This document shows, one piece after another, positions 47,200 to 58,694 of a stretch of 64,000 bases of DNA (position 1 is the stretch's first letter; every line of letters starts with the position of its first letter). The stretch covers positions 700,453-764,452 of the forward strand of contig CM055111.1 of the NCBI GenBank assembly GCA_029204225.1. The letters run 5' to 3'. The DNA is from Diphasiastrum complanatum (Eukaryota > Streptophyta > Lycopodiopsida > Lycopodiales > Lycopodiaceae). The position numbers and the translations under genes are program-made. The notes under the pieces are model-generated. The model saw only the letters and a program-made list of their open reading frames with translations, was not told where the DNA came from and did not search any database.

Positions 47200-47750
47200 T
47201 CAAACCATCCAGCTTAACGTCCTCTCCAAAATAGTAGAATCACAAAAGCACTTCGCTAATTGATAATCTACCAACATAGTAAACTTGGATTTATAAAAGT
47301 AATGTCTCCAAATTCTCAAGGCATGGACGACAATAAAAAGTTCCATCCTGTAGGTGGAATACTTATAGTGGACATCATCAAGCTTTTTTCTATGATCTTG
47401 AAGTAGGACTACCCCAAATGCATAAGTTTTAGCATTTGTTTCAACCACAAACGGCTTTCTTGGATCAACGCATGAAAAATGGGTGTTGTAAACACATAGT
47501 ACTTCCAAGGTCTCAAAATGTTGGTTTATCTCATCCGACCACAAAATTAGAGAATTAGCCTTATTATGTTGCTACTTTCCTCACCCCTTTAAGAATAATT
47601 GATAGAAGTAATGTGAATACACATATCCTCTAATAAATTGACAACACAACTGAATGGTATGATGATCTAAGATCTATCATGGTGAAATAATTTCAACATT
47701 CAACCAACGTAGACAAAGACATAGGCAACCTATCATGCTCATGAATGTCA
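47200..47750 (-). pseudogene. Gypsy RT and RNase H fragment
   Basis: Near 47740-47650 the minus strand reads NYFTMIDLRSSYH, the gypsy RT motif YFSKIDLRSGYHQ. After a deletion of the RT core, frame 47544-47200 gives DPRKPFVVETNAKTYAFGVV and YSTYRMELFIVVHALRIWRH, then YFYKSKFTMLVDYQ, which is RNase H. The first RNase H acidic residue (DAS in active copies) is NAK, so it is inactive. It may be the upstream part of the integrase scrap at 38.7-39.0 kb. Confidence 0.75.
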
Positions 47751-49071
47751 TTGGAGCATCTTGGGGAGACTACGCGGCCGAGTTTGATTCATTCTCCTCT
47801 TACCTTAGCCAGTACTTGACACTACGGTACAAGTGCACTTTCTTGAAGCAACTCTATTTGACAATCTACAACCCTAGACAATGAGAGATATTAATACAAC
47901 TACTCTGAAAGGCACCATCATTTTCATATCTATTGTTCCTAAAGATCCAACATGATGGTGAATCTTCAACCAATACATCTATGAGATTAAAAACATTAGA
48001 CACTCAAAATGCATCAAGATTTCAACTATGACTATGTGATTCATCAAAGTACATGATCACAAAACTAAAATTTGATCAAACATTGATTTAATTCAAGAGA
48101 AGATAAAAACATATCACAAGGAAGATTTATCTCAAGTGGAAAATGAAGGTCCCACTTCAATGATTAGTAGGCAAACATTAGTGCTTTAGCATTTATCATC
48201 AAAAACATCCATGGAGACACACGCACGCACGCACACACAATAGACAGAAACTCTGACCCAAGTTTATGAGAAAGACGATACAAGCAAATAGAGAGGTGCC
48301 CTCTTAGTAACTACCTTATGTTAACAAGGACTAACTTAATGAAAATACCCTTAACAAATTAAATAGGGCCCTTGGGCCAAATTTCATAAAACATCAAACA
48401 ATTAAATGTGAAAGGACCAAACAGTCATTATTCCAACAATTCCCCCAAAATAACTCAGCAAACTTGTCAAAATCTCTTGTAAAACATTGGCCCAACCATT
48501 TCTTAGAAATGGCCATGAGGAATGCATAACATTCACTCTTTCTCCTTAATCTCGTCAAGCCACTTTTATATCTCGTGGAAAAATCCAGATATTCATTAAT
48601 CAATGTCCCAAAAGCATTTCGTTGTTGATAGCTCATGAAAAATGTTAATTGTTTCGGACTAAGATAATTCTATCTCATAGAAGCTTTATTAAGAACAGAA
48701 TACTCAATCACATCATAATGGCCTGTTCCAAAACGCATTCTAGTTCTAGAACGCCTTCCATTCTGGAACGGACCCTGAAATTTATTTATGTTTTACTACA
48801 TACTGTTTTCTTTTCTTTTCTTTATTTATAAAAGTGCAAATCGAGTAGGGTTCAACAAACAAACCAGAAAAGATATCAATAATTCCCCACACATGTGGAA
48901 GTGTGTAGGACCAGAGAGGAGGCCATTTCTTTGATTTATTCTCAAATTAGCATGTTCGTAGATTTTGATGAGATTTCTTGCACTAGGCGTAGAAAAATCT
49001 ATAAGAATTTCAAATATATGGGTAAATTTGAGACTGGATCATCAAATCTAATGTTTTAATCTTAGTTTTAG
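47751..49071. other. No gene recognised
   Basis: A short (ACGC)n/(AC)n run lies near 48220-48240. The frame at 48394-48636 (minus) matches nothing known to me. The last bases before 49072 (ATGTTTTAATCTTAGTTTTAG) form a good splice acceptor. Confidence 0.35.
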
Positions 49072-49236
49072 GTGGCAAGAAATTTTGCAGGTCTGATCAG
49101 AGATCAAAACGTGGAGAGGAGGATAAAACTTGTATTGCTTGCGGGAGTCAGAATTCTCAAGTACATTCCTGATGCAAATGGTTGTGAATTCAAGATTGAG
49201 AAAGAAGGGTTAGTCCATATGAGTCTTGGCTTGTAA
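49072..49236 (+). CDS. Exon-like segment, possible last exon
   Basis: After the acceptor TTTTAATCTTAGTTTTAG a 54-codon frame opens (VARNFAGLIRDQNVERRIKL, VLLAGVRILKYIPDANGCEF, KIEKEGLVHM) and ends in TAA. The composition is clearly protein-like. The pattern KL....G...........C.F+I..EGL faintly resembles the C-terminal part of plant NSUN2/TRM4 RNA cytosine methyltransferases. That is a weak recollection, not a call. No upstream exon was found on this strand, so it may be a gene fragment. Confidence 0.35.
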   Translation: MARNFAGLIRDQNVERRIKLVLLAGVRILKYIPDANGCEFKIEKEGLVHMSLGL

Positions 49237-49483
49237 ACTGGCATACATCTTTGCTTGATTTTGGCAATGACACATCTTCGTTTGGCTTTTTGCAAAAGTG
49301 GTGATGGCTGCACAACTCACTATGAAAAACTTTGCAGTAACTGACCGCATTCCAGAATACACAGTAATCACAAAGATCATTGTGGAATTTTAACTGATGG
49401 ATTAATTATGGGAGGCAGTAAAGGAAACAAGGAGAGCTTTTATTAGGTTTTTAAATATTCATTATTCAAGACATTTTGGGGCA

Positions 49484-49501
49484 GTACGTTCCGGAACGTA
49501 C
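49484..49501. repeat. 18-bp perfect palindrome
   Basis: GTACGTTCC followed by its exact complement. Related words (GTTCTAGAACG, CATTCTGGAACGG) occur at 48735-48775, so the region has a family of degenerate TTCC/GGAA inverted repeats. Confidence 0.8.
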
Positions 49502-50176
49502 AGTACATTCTGACCCCAAAACCTGGGAAAAGGTTTCTGAAAATCACATCCACAAAGAGCCACCAATCTTCTTCACATAGCAAAGGGATCCATAAGGTCA
49601 CCAAGAAGGTCTGGTCTTGCTACCACTAAGATTTTCAGGAAAAGTCACCCTTCAGGATCCAATCCCAATTGAGGTGAAAAGAGTATTGAATTACATGTTG
49701 ATACTACGAACTATATTCGGATGAAAAGCACTAAAATCAGAACAAATCAAATGAAAGGAAAGTTATATCCCTGGTTTGTTTGGTTCCATCCACAACATTC
49801 AAACAAAGCAACTATACTGAAAAGAATATTTTTAGTCGAGTTCTCCTACCATTGCTTCAATAGCAATTTAAATTTACAAGCAGAAACTTTTTAACTAAAG
49901 AATATTGTAACAAAAAGGATAGAAATAACCATGCCATTTAGAAGTCTGATTCAAACAATTGTTCTGATTATACCCATCTTTAAGAATAGTTCAAAAACTT
50001 CAACTGGTGCTAAGTTTTGTGCAAAGCTTGCATAAGAAATACACAACAGCAAGTTCAATAAGGTTTGCTCGATTTGCAAGGGTTTTGAGTGTTTGAATGA
50101 CGTTTGACCAGCAAAAACCGAGTAGATTTGGCATGAACCAGAACAAACGAGTAGCACAGGAAAATAATATACTTAC

Positions 50177-50250
50177 GCGAGTTTGTTGAAGCATTGCGAA
50201 CACTTGCATTTGGACATTCCTAAAAAGCTTGTTAAATGAGATTTGTGCCA
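50177..50250 (-). CDS. Exon-like segment of an unidentified gene
   Basis: On the minus strand a 74-bp segment lies between ACTCACAAG| and |GTAAGT. One frame is open: AQISFNKLFRNVQMQVFAML, then QQTR. The donor is a perfect consensus; the acceptor has a poor pyrimidine tract. I recognise no family. The surrounding 49,502-50,428 shows nothing else I can assign. Confidence 0.3.
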
Positions 50251-50428
50251 CTTGTGAGTGTCGTCCCAATCAACATAGAAACTTTAGCAGAAACCCTGTC
50301 AAATTCCAGCGCCAAAATAGTCACGGCCTAGTACATTGCATATCCTAAGAATCTTTTAGCAACATTTGTTTTGTAATCACATAGGATCAGACAATTGCCT
50401 TCATTGAAAGTGTCCATCCAGTTTAAGA

Positions 50429-50692
50429 TCACAACACAAAGGTCGAAATAACCATGGGATGTTCTTCGTGAATGGTCCAACTAAGAACAAATGAAAGGCT
50501 CTTCATACGGCTCGTGTAGTGAATTTGCTTCACCACAAATGTGTCACGCATGTTCTCGTTGATCCAAACAGGCGGAAGCCATATGATGAGTTCTTCATTG
50601 ATCTCGCTTACGACGTCCTCACCACTATGCTGACACATATTCTTATCAAAGAAACTCAAGCCACCATAAGAAGTTGACTCATCAGTTGCCAC
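50429..50692 (-). CDS. Unassigned 87-codon frame
   Basis: It reads MATDESTSYGGLSFFDKNMC, then SEINEELIIWLPPVWINENM and RDTFVVKQIHYTSRMK. The start shown is a non-ATG codon; no ATG opens it. A primer-binding-like TGGCATTAGAGC lies about 120 bp upstream on the same strand (plus positions 50809-50820), so this could be the first coding stretch of a degenerate LTR element. It lacks copia or gypsy Gag motifs. A host exon is the alternative. Confidence 0.3.
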   Translation of the reverse strand: MATDESTSYGGLSFFDKNMCQHSGEDVVSEINEELIIWLPPVWINENMRDTFVVKQIHYTSRMKSLSFVLSWTIHEEHPMVISTFVL

Positions 50693-50979
50693 TATATCTC
50701 ATCAGGGATTCATCTCTAAAAGTATTCAAGCATTGAATATGAAGTAGCATCATTCGGTGAGGGTAATCCATCGTGACTTAACGCTTCAGTTAAACAAGAA
50801 TCTAACTAGCTCTAATGCCAAACTAATGAAGATATTCAGCTCTTACATTGTATGCTGTTGATGCTCCGGCTGATCCACTTAACATACATGATATGTCAAA
50901 CATAGCGATACTCTTAAGTTGTCATAATGCTGCCAAACTCCAAGGTAGAAGAACCTCCGATAAGCTCGTGAAAACCGAT

Positions 50980-51491
50980 GAATACACAATTTGGTCACAC
51001 TCAAGCCATAAATGCATTAGGCCGTAAACTCTTCCCGAGGTTTAATGCAAATACTTTGGGATGCGTGAGGCGAGAGTGCAGGAACAGATGCGTACAGAGA
51101 AACGGGATCCACGAGAAACCAAACGGATACATACTAAACAGTATTCCGTGGGAAATAACAAACAAAATCACGCCAAAACGGCAGGCTGGAAATGCAGCAG
51201 CACCTCGGAAGATCCATCATCACAAACAAGAAGCGCAGCCGCCAGCGTATAGGATCCTGTGCCGAGACACTACAATGATAACAATAACAATAATAACAGC
51301 TTAGAATTTGCAGAAGCAGATCAGACAAACGCCTGCTCCCAAACATCCAAAAGAACCACTGACAGACAAAGCCCTCGTCTCCTCTCCGCTGCCTGGAGGT
51401 AACTTAAAAAGCCACGAAACGGTATGGCTGGTGCCTTTTGCATCAAAGAGACCGTCTGGTAGGGACTGCGATGGCGAGATAAAAGATAAAA

Positions 51492-51528
<37 letters not shown>

Positions 51529-51530
51529 AG
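50980..51530. other. GC-richer region with (CT)14; possible promoter or LTR
   Basis: Base composition rises here relative to the surroundings. A CT run lies at about 51497-51525. It could be the 5' region or LTR belonging to the minus-strand sequence downstream. No frame is convincing. Confidence 0.25.
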
Positions 51531-53123
51531 CTGCGACGGATGGACGATTTATGATCTATGATTTTCGATAAATGAATAATGATCATAATATTGATTGTGT
51601 ATAATTTACCTTCCACCTAACCAGCCACCTACCCCTACCCCTGACTCCAGGAGCGAGGGAGGGAGGGAGGGAGCTAAAAGTACATTCTCATAAAACCTTC
51701 ATGGGTCATAAGGTTACTTTCACATACAAGAGACTCTAGAGTGCCCCTTATCACAACCCCCACCCAAATGCCCCTTGATTAGTCTGATTTGCAACAACAT
51801 TTTCTCCTCGGTTGCTCATGCGGCCACGCAAACTGAGGGCCCATTTCATTCTCCTCTCGCCATCATGAATCGTGTCAAAGAACAGAGGAAAAACTTTTGA
51901 TACACGGAGATAAAACAAAGACTCTAGAAAGGTGGAGATTGTAGGGTACTAGTGCACGACATTTCTTTGGAGCTAAAATTGTCACATTGTGGCATTTGTT
52001 TAGGCCTCTTCTGACTTCCACGTAGGGATGAGTGTCTAGGCACTAGTGCAGCACGATGTCTCATTTGAGTTAGAGTTCTACACTATGGCATTTGTTGGGC
52101 CCCATGGGACTTCCATGTTTGGGTAATTGCTCGTGTGTGTGAAAGTGAGCATTTGCCATATATGTTTCAAAACCCAACAAGAAGTCACTATATTGAGATA
52201 GAAATAAATAAAAATGGGAACTTGTAGAGTACTTTTGTGTGAAGAACACTCAATAATTGTACGAGAATTTGATATGATTGGATTTTGATTTATGGTTTCA
52301 AAAAGTCTAGGGATATACTTTTTAGCCATTGTTAGCAATTCTAAGGGATTGTCGCATGCTTACCAAAGCTTATAGATTATTCCTAGTTGGTTTTAGCTGT
52401 TTAGTTGTTGCCAACTATTTTTGCTTGAATTTTTTATAGCAAGTTGCATGTGTGCTCTCTAGACACTCACAGACAAGGTTATTTGCATGCTTACAACCAA
52501 TGCTCGAAAAACCTTTATGGAAATTACCACCAAAACAAAATTTTAAGGTTGTCTATTTTTAAAACTTGTTGCCTTCAAAATCCTACACAACTAAAGGCCT
52601 TCAAATACTTAGATTTTGCCAATAAATATTGTATCTATAAACACCTCAAGCTTTCGTTGTAGTAAACATGAACATGACATTGTGCTTGTAGTGGCTCGTG
52701 CAAGGAACATTAAGCACACAAAAGTTTGGGTAGGTAAAATAACAAAAGCCTTGTTGATGTTTTGTCAAGTAAAGAGCTTGGTAGGAAAATTTATGCCCCT
52801 TTGAGCTCCCATGCATATGGACTTCCAATGGGGACTTCATCAACCATGGAGCCATATGGATCTTTACAATAGTAAGCTTAATAAGCCCCAGTTGAACAAT
52901 AAAAGAGAGGTAACACCAAACCTTTGGTAAAGAGATTGATACTATTTGCAATGAGACACCCTCAAAAAAGCTAAAGGAAAGTTAAGGAGGCGTTGTATAC
53001 TACAAGACAAATGGGTATAGTAGCCTAGAAGGAACATGATTGGAGACTTCATTGTCCGTTATCAATAAGCAAGGAGAAGTGACAAGAAACTGTAAAAAGT
53101 GCAAATAGACAATGGGTGAAATA
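51531..53123. other. No gene recognised
   Basis: Contains GGGA repeats near 51658-51671 and an imperfect ~90-bp tandem pair (about 51950 and 52040) sharing ACTAGTGCA, TGGCATTTGTT and GACTTCCA. The short frames match nothing. Confidence 0.4.
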
Positions 53124-53125
53124 TA

Positions 53126-53163
53126 TACATACATACATATGTATGTATGTATGTATGTATGTA
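53126..53163. repeat. (TACA)n/(TGTA)n self-complementary microsatellite
   Basis: TACATACATACATA is followed at once by TGTATGTATGTATGTATGTA and more, so the two halves can pair as a hairpin. Confidence 0.92.
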
Positions 53164-54783
53164 AGAGATGTCATAAATGAATGAATTCCTGGTTCTTCTT
53201 TTTTTGACTTCGGTGTTGCACCGATAGGCTTGTCCTCAATGATTTTGATCATGGGATTGGGCAAACGATAGCTTTTGAGATACTTGTTAAAGTGAATTAA
53301 GGGAATAAAGGTCTGTATTCAATAAAAATAGGTGTATTGAATATCGTAAAAACATACCCGGATCCAAATTTTATGGATTTTCCATTAGGTTCAGACAACT
53401 TTAACAAAGTAATACTTAAGCTAAGGAAGTCAAAAAGGTTGCAACCTAGCATTTACTAGAGTCAAAGGAGTTTTCGGGGCCTTCGCTAATGAAATTTTTT
53501 GGGTGACCAAAAAATCGAAGGGAGGAAGAAAAGGAGACACCTGAGTAGGTAAATGTGAAAGTGTAGTGTAATTTGGATTGGTTAATAATCCTGTATAGAT
53601 ATTACATAGCACCAGTTTTTTGAGTTCATTTAGTTGAATTTATTTTGAATATTTATAGGACCATGAGTTAACCCTGTTTGTTATAGGAAATGGTGACATG
53701 GAATGAAAATGTCATTTGGTTCACATTTGTACTGTATGAGTCTTATTCCTAAGAGTTGGAACTCTCAAATGGTAGGAATTTGTGAATGATAGTACCAACC
53801 AGATGGGTTGTTTTATGTGATGGATAAAACCATGTGCAAATTCTTGTTAAATCACAATTTTGTTATTGGATTATTGTGGTCCATTAGGAACAAATATGGG
53901 GGTACTCCAGTACTTGGTGGAATAGATATGTGCATATCTGGTAGAAGAAATCCAGATAGAGTTTTAAGATCTCTGGGTTATCGGAGAATGGGATTGGTGA
54001 TTGGACCCTATATTGGGTATAGGATGGACAGATAATTTTTTTGATTTTCTGTTGACCAGATCTAAAGCAAAGAACTTTCTTGGAGAGAAACTGATGGTAT
54101 GGGACATCAGTGATAAGCTTCACAAAGCTTGCCACACTTGGATACGGTTTTGGGAAGTCCTCTTGCTAGCTCCTTTGCGTTTATGATTGATGATCATAAA
54201 TTGATACTTAAAGGTCATTAAATGAATATAAGAAAATGTGAGGATTCTTAAGATAATGAGTAATTCTTGATCAATTGAGAGAGTCAAGGACTTAGATATG
54301 TTATTTGAACTCTAAATTTCTTTACTCCAATGCATATTTGAGATTATGTACATCTCACAGGCATTTTCATTAGGTAATTGTTTACTTATGAGGAATTTGC
54401 TTACTTTACTAGATGGTATTCTACTACAGAGTGTAGTCTTTAAGTGCTTGTGTACAAAGTTTAGTCTATATCTCCAGATTTATAGGAGACAAATAAATCT
54501 ATTAAGATATAAATAGTTGATGATTTCTTGCATATGGTGCTAGAAATGGGGCTATTAACTCGTTAGAGTAATTGCAATACTTTGGATCGAGTTAAAATTG
54601 TTTGAGACTTGATGGATCTCCTAGAGATTTTAGGTGATTGAATTGTCGTATTTTAGAATATTTAGATATTCTAAGGATATTTGTACCAAGAAGCATTATT
54701 TTCTACAAGAAATTGAAATAGAATTTCTTCAGCTTTCGGATTTGATTTCTGAAATAAAGTAAATCACCCAGTGTTTCATGTAA
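53164..54783. other. Probable decayed 5' part of the chromovirus at 54.8 kb
   Basis: No gypsy domain could be read with confidence. Short plus-strand frames (53808-54035) carry no known motif. Confidence 0.3.
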
Positions 54784-55050
54784 TTGGGATTACATGAAGG
54801 TGATGAACTCTTCTTTTGGATAGATCAACCGAGTTGGAAGATTTATAGATTAGTGTATCCTTGGAGATTTGAGTTAGTATTCATGAGTAGAGGCAAGCAA
54901 TTTAAATATTGTTCCATCTTTGAGTACTTATTAAAATGGAAAGATCAGACTAAGAATAATAATTCATGGGAAAGACTTGAAAGCTTAAGGAATAGTTTCA
55001 TATTTTCTTTTTCCCGTTATGAGGACAGAACCTGTTTAAGGGAGGAGGAA
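54784..55050 (+). pseudogene. Chromovirus chromodomain fragment
   Basis: The plus-strand frame includes FEYLLKWKDQTKNNNSWERL and ESLRNSFIFSFSRYEDRTCL, matching the chromodomain tail (..LVKWK.....TWE...L...F..F..ED+T). It runs through the purine tract AAGGGAGGAGGAA straight into the 3' LTR. Its open reading frame continues to 55200 only because the LTR happens to lack stops. No integrase is readable upstream. Confidence 0.7.
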
Positions 55051-55553
55051 TGTTATGACCATATTCAGAAAAGGACATGGAATAGTCCTAATATGGTAGA
55101 CCGACTCTCTAGTATTCGAGATTATTGGTCACGCCGAGATTTAATTCCAGATCGAGGCTTGTTGGTGACTGATGATCTTGAGAGGACCCAGACACTCTAA
55201 GACATATGGAGGAGTGCATGTACTTGTGACTTATATAGGCAGGAGGAATGCATGAAGAGTTGTGATCTATTTATAGTTGACCTGCATGGGGATTGCATGT
55301 GGTCATGCACATGATCCTACTCTCTATATATTGAAGTAGTGATTATCTCGTCGACGACTTTGTTCTAGATTACCATTTGAGCTATTCTCTTCTTACATCA
55401 CATGGCTTGGGAGCTATTCTCCTCTTGCATCACATGGCATGGCTTGGGGGCTAGATCCAGGAGGAATCTAGGATTGGTTGGGTGGTTTTGCTCCATTGTC
55501 TCTCTTGTGTTTTCCTATCCTCATCTTAGGGGTTTTCCCTAGTGGTCTTCATA
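55051..55553 (+). repeat. 3' LTR of a chromovirus, related to that at 35.1 kb
   Basis: Starts TGTTATGACCATATTCAG after a polypurine tract. The second half (GCTTGGGGGCTAGATCCA, then ATCTAGG.TTGGTTGGGT) closely parallels the 35075-35545 LTR, so the two belong to related families. It ends near CTTCATA before an AT dinucleotide run. A duplicated phrase (CATCACATGGC with GAGCTATTCTC) lies at 55380-55440. Confidence 0.75.
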
Positions 55554-55899
55554 TATATATATATATTGTTGAAATGAAAGGCTATGTGAAGCTTCTTTTT
55601 CTTTTGACGTTCATAGCCATATTTTTATCAAAGCTATTTTTTTTGACCATGTATAAGCATATTCATGTTTTTTGAACTACCACAAGCATTTAGACAAATT
55701 GAAGATGTGCTTTGTTGGAGTATAACTCAAATGAATAAAGTTGAACCATATCAAGATGAGATAGGACTAGGCTTGAAAAGTTGTAGCAAATTTTTTGAAA
55801 GTGGGCTAATTACAGAATTAAGGAAATGACATGTAAATGAGAAGGCAAAGACCACAAGAGTACTTAAGAAGGCCTTCAAAGGTGATTGTTAGTCCCACA

Positions 55900-57250
55900 T
55901 CTACCATCTTAGCAACAGAGAGTAGGTCCTTTTGAAGAGTGGGCACGTATAGAGTGTCATTGAGCCTTCTGTCTCCTCCTTTGGTGCTAACCACAGCGCT
56001 CCGGTTTCGCTAACTTTGTGTTTAGAACCATCTCCCAAAATTATGTATCTGGTAGATTCTGATTCTTGATAATCAGTAATTATGTGTCTTGTTGCCACGA
56101 AGTTTGATGTTGCACGTGAATCAAGAATTATTTATTGTATATTTGAAGTTGATGTTGCACAGACATCAATACACAAGTAAGTTGTTGGGATCCTGCTATT
56201 GTTGGCTCTATCTTTGGCCATCTTGGAGGACTCGGGTTCCTCCACGTAGGATGAGCTATTGTCGCTCTCTCGTCTGCTCTGAGCTTTCTTGTTTCTGGGA
56301 TTTTGGTAGTCTGCGGGACCCTTTTTATGACAGTGGATGCATTCAGCTATCTTTGGATTGAGCCATCACTTATCAATAGTGTGGCCTTCTCGTGTGCATC
56401 TCGTGCAGGTCTTCTTCTCACCAATTTGTTGTCTCGGCTTAATTCTGCTCAACTGATCTTCAAGAAGCATAACTTCGTGACTTTGTTTGAAAATCTGGTC
56501 AACAAAGTATCCCACATTTCTCTTGCATTGGAGAGTGTGGCTAGATCAAGCATCAAGTTGTCTTCGATGGAGGAATATAAGATGGCTACTGCCTTGTCGT
56601 TTCTTTCTCTCCATTCTGGTAGCTCTTTGCCAATTGTAGTAGGCATTTCTTCAGTGCCATCTACCCAGGGCTATAGACCTTCTCCTTTCAGTATGAGAGA
56701 AGTCTTCACTTTCCATGCTAGGAAGTTTGATTCTGAGGAGTCAAGGATCGTGCAGATCTTTGATTGAATGCTGCTAATGGGTGCCATAGCCCCGATCAGG
56801 TTCTATGAACTTGAACTTGACGTGGGCTTTGATAGAGCTGATGGCTCTAATACCACTGATGGAAAATTGATGTTCCAGAGATGAAGTCCAAATAGAGCCG
56901 ACTTGGCAACCGTAGCTACTGCTACTGACTGCGGTCTAATTCTCTTCCAAGCCCCAAATCGCTTCTGATGATCTGTTGTAAAATTGAAACTTGCAAACAA
57001 CAGATAATGTTGAGTAAAACAACAACAGAAAGATATCTACTGCTAGCATGCATTCCAATATTGCAAATCATACACATTATAAAACAGAGTAATATTGAAA
57101 ATTGCTTCTATTATCAGAGTTGAATTTACGATGTTTTTTTTTAGCGCTATCTGTCTCCCAGATCAACGCGTTGGTGCAAGAGAGGTGTTCTCTCTCACGA
57201 GTAATGTGACTAGCTACTACTAATCTATAAAACTCACTATCTGTCAGGTT
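55900..57250 (-). mobile_element. Copia 5' LTR, gag and protease remnant
   Basis: The minus-strand LTR (57250-56860) starts TGACAGATAGTGAG and ends TTTTCCATCA, followed by the primer-binding site TGGTATTAGAGCC (plus 56846-56858). Gag begins APISSIQSKICTILDSSESN, then FLAWKVKTSL, WRERNDKAVAILYSSIEDNL and NAREMWDTLLTRF. A degenerate zinc knuckle (CIHCHKKGPADYQ) has lost its His. Protease has ILDSRATSNFVATRH: the catalytic DSG is DSR. The remnant ends near 55900 inside protease/pre-integrase. 55554-55899 shows nothing recognisable. Confidence 0.82.
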
Positions 57251-57998
57251 CAGACCTCCAAGGAAGTCTGGGACATCTTGAGAACACTATAAGAAGTGTG
57301 AGATATAGCTTCCAAGCTACATCTCAAGAAGAAATTTTACTCCCTCAAGATGACAAATGGTGATTCCCTGAAGAATCACATCAACCAGTTCAAGAACTGC
57401 TGAAGCAAATGGCCACTATCAGATCTGTCATAGACAATCAAGATGCAGTAATGACACTGGTTTCAAGCTTGCCAAGCTCATACATAGTTGGGTAATGTTC
57501 ATCACGACACATCCGGATCTGACTCTTTCAAGATTCAATGCAATGTTGTTGCAAGAAGTCACTCGAAGGAGCAAAGCCTCCAGTTTCTCCACTGTTGATT
57601 CTCACACTTTATACACCAACAGAAGTTCGACTAAGCAGAAGAAGGAAGACCCAAAGCCATCGGAGCAATATTAGAAGCCGACATAGCATCAAGTTGAATC
57701 AACCGATAAACAAGAAGCTATTCTGCAGATACTCAAATGTTCCAACCATGAAATCCAAGACTGTCGCATACTACAAACAAAGAATAGCAGCAAGGGATAG
57801 TCAAATAAAATGGCAAATGCAACTGCAGAAGCATATCAGCCTATTCAAGAATCGAATCATGATGCCTTCATGACTAGCCATCAAGAAGCATCCAACAATA
57901 GCTCCTGGTTTCTTGATTTCAGAGCCACACAACATATGACCAGCCATATCGGCTGTTTCGAATCCTATACACCTTACAGTACCACTACTCTCCCTTAA
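57251..57998 (+). pseudogene. Copia gag to protease fragment, opposite strand
   Basis: It begins abruptly at the border of the minus-strand LTR with VQTSKEVWDILRTL, inside the gag domain. It continues IASKLHLKKKFYSLKMTNGD, SVIDNQDAVMTLVSSLPSSY and a decayed knuckle (CSNHEIQDC), then SWFLDFRATQHMTSHI, where the protease DSG has become DFR. It closely parallels the gag/protease of the 14-18 kb element (SKLHLRKKFFNLRM; SWYLDSGATQHMTHH), so they are the same family. Several stops are present. Confidence 0.82.
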
Positions 57999-58019
57999 CT
58001 CTACTCCTCTACACTAACA

Positions 58020-58648
58020 TTCATCATGATTGTAGGTGAAAGGAAGGGGATGATTAGAAAAGATGGAGGGAAAAGAAGATAGAAGAGAGAGATAGAGAGA
58101 GGGTGGAGGTTAGCTCAAATGCACATTATACTTACTAAAGGAGAAACATAAACTATTGAAACCAAAAAGCATGAACTTGAAAGTAATTGAAAACAGCAAG
58201 AGCAATAACAAGCATTGAATTGCAAATGATGATGCTTCTCTTCCAAAATTAGTAGAGTTTCATCCTTCTCATTAAGCATGAAAATAGTGTACAAATGGTG
58301 CCTTTTTATAGAATGGGGAAGGCCCTTGCCCCTCAATCGTATTGGCTAATATTCACAATGATCCTATCTATTCATCTTGGACCCAACTTGATCCAAGGGT
58401 CCACAAAAAGTACACTCATGTGAGTCCCAATTTGGACCCAATTCTAAAAAGTAGTCTCTAAGTTTTAAAATGACTTTGGGCCTCTAGTTTTATTTTAATT
58501 CCAAGGCCCAAGTCAAGTTTATTTTATTTACAACTTTACTTGCGTGCTCATTGGGCCATGGGCTTACGTGCGCAGGATGCCATGCCCTCGCAACACATTT
58601 TATTGGATGATTTTATTTATTTACACTTTGTTGGAAATACCCCCAACA
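58020..58648 (-). repeat. LTR-like end of the gypsy element (minus strand)
   Basis: On the minus strand it starts TGTTGGGGGTATTTCCAACA, whose two ends are themselves complementary. It carries a TATA-like TCTATAAAAAGGC (plus 58298-58310). It lies just past the accessory coding region, where a 3' LTR would be expected. No second copy is in the window, the purine tract before it is poor, and its far end is only estimated. Confidence 0.4.
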
Positions 58649-58694
58649 GGACCCACGGCCTGAAGTAGTGTCGGTCCCTTGGCACTCTGCCGGT

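Noticed and set aside
54784-55200. 138-codon frame as one host protein
   Set aside because: Its first part is a chromodomain tail and the rest is LTR sequence after a polypurine tract.
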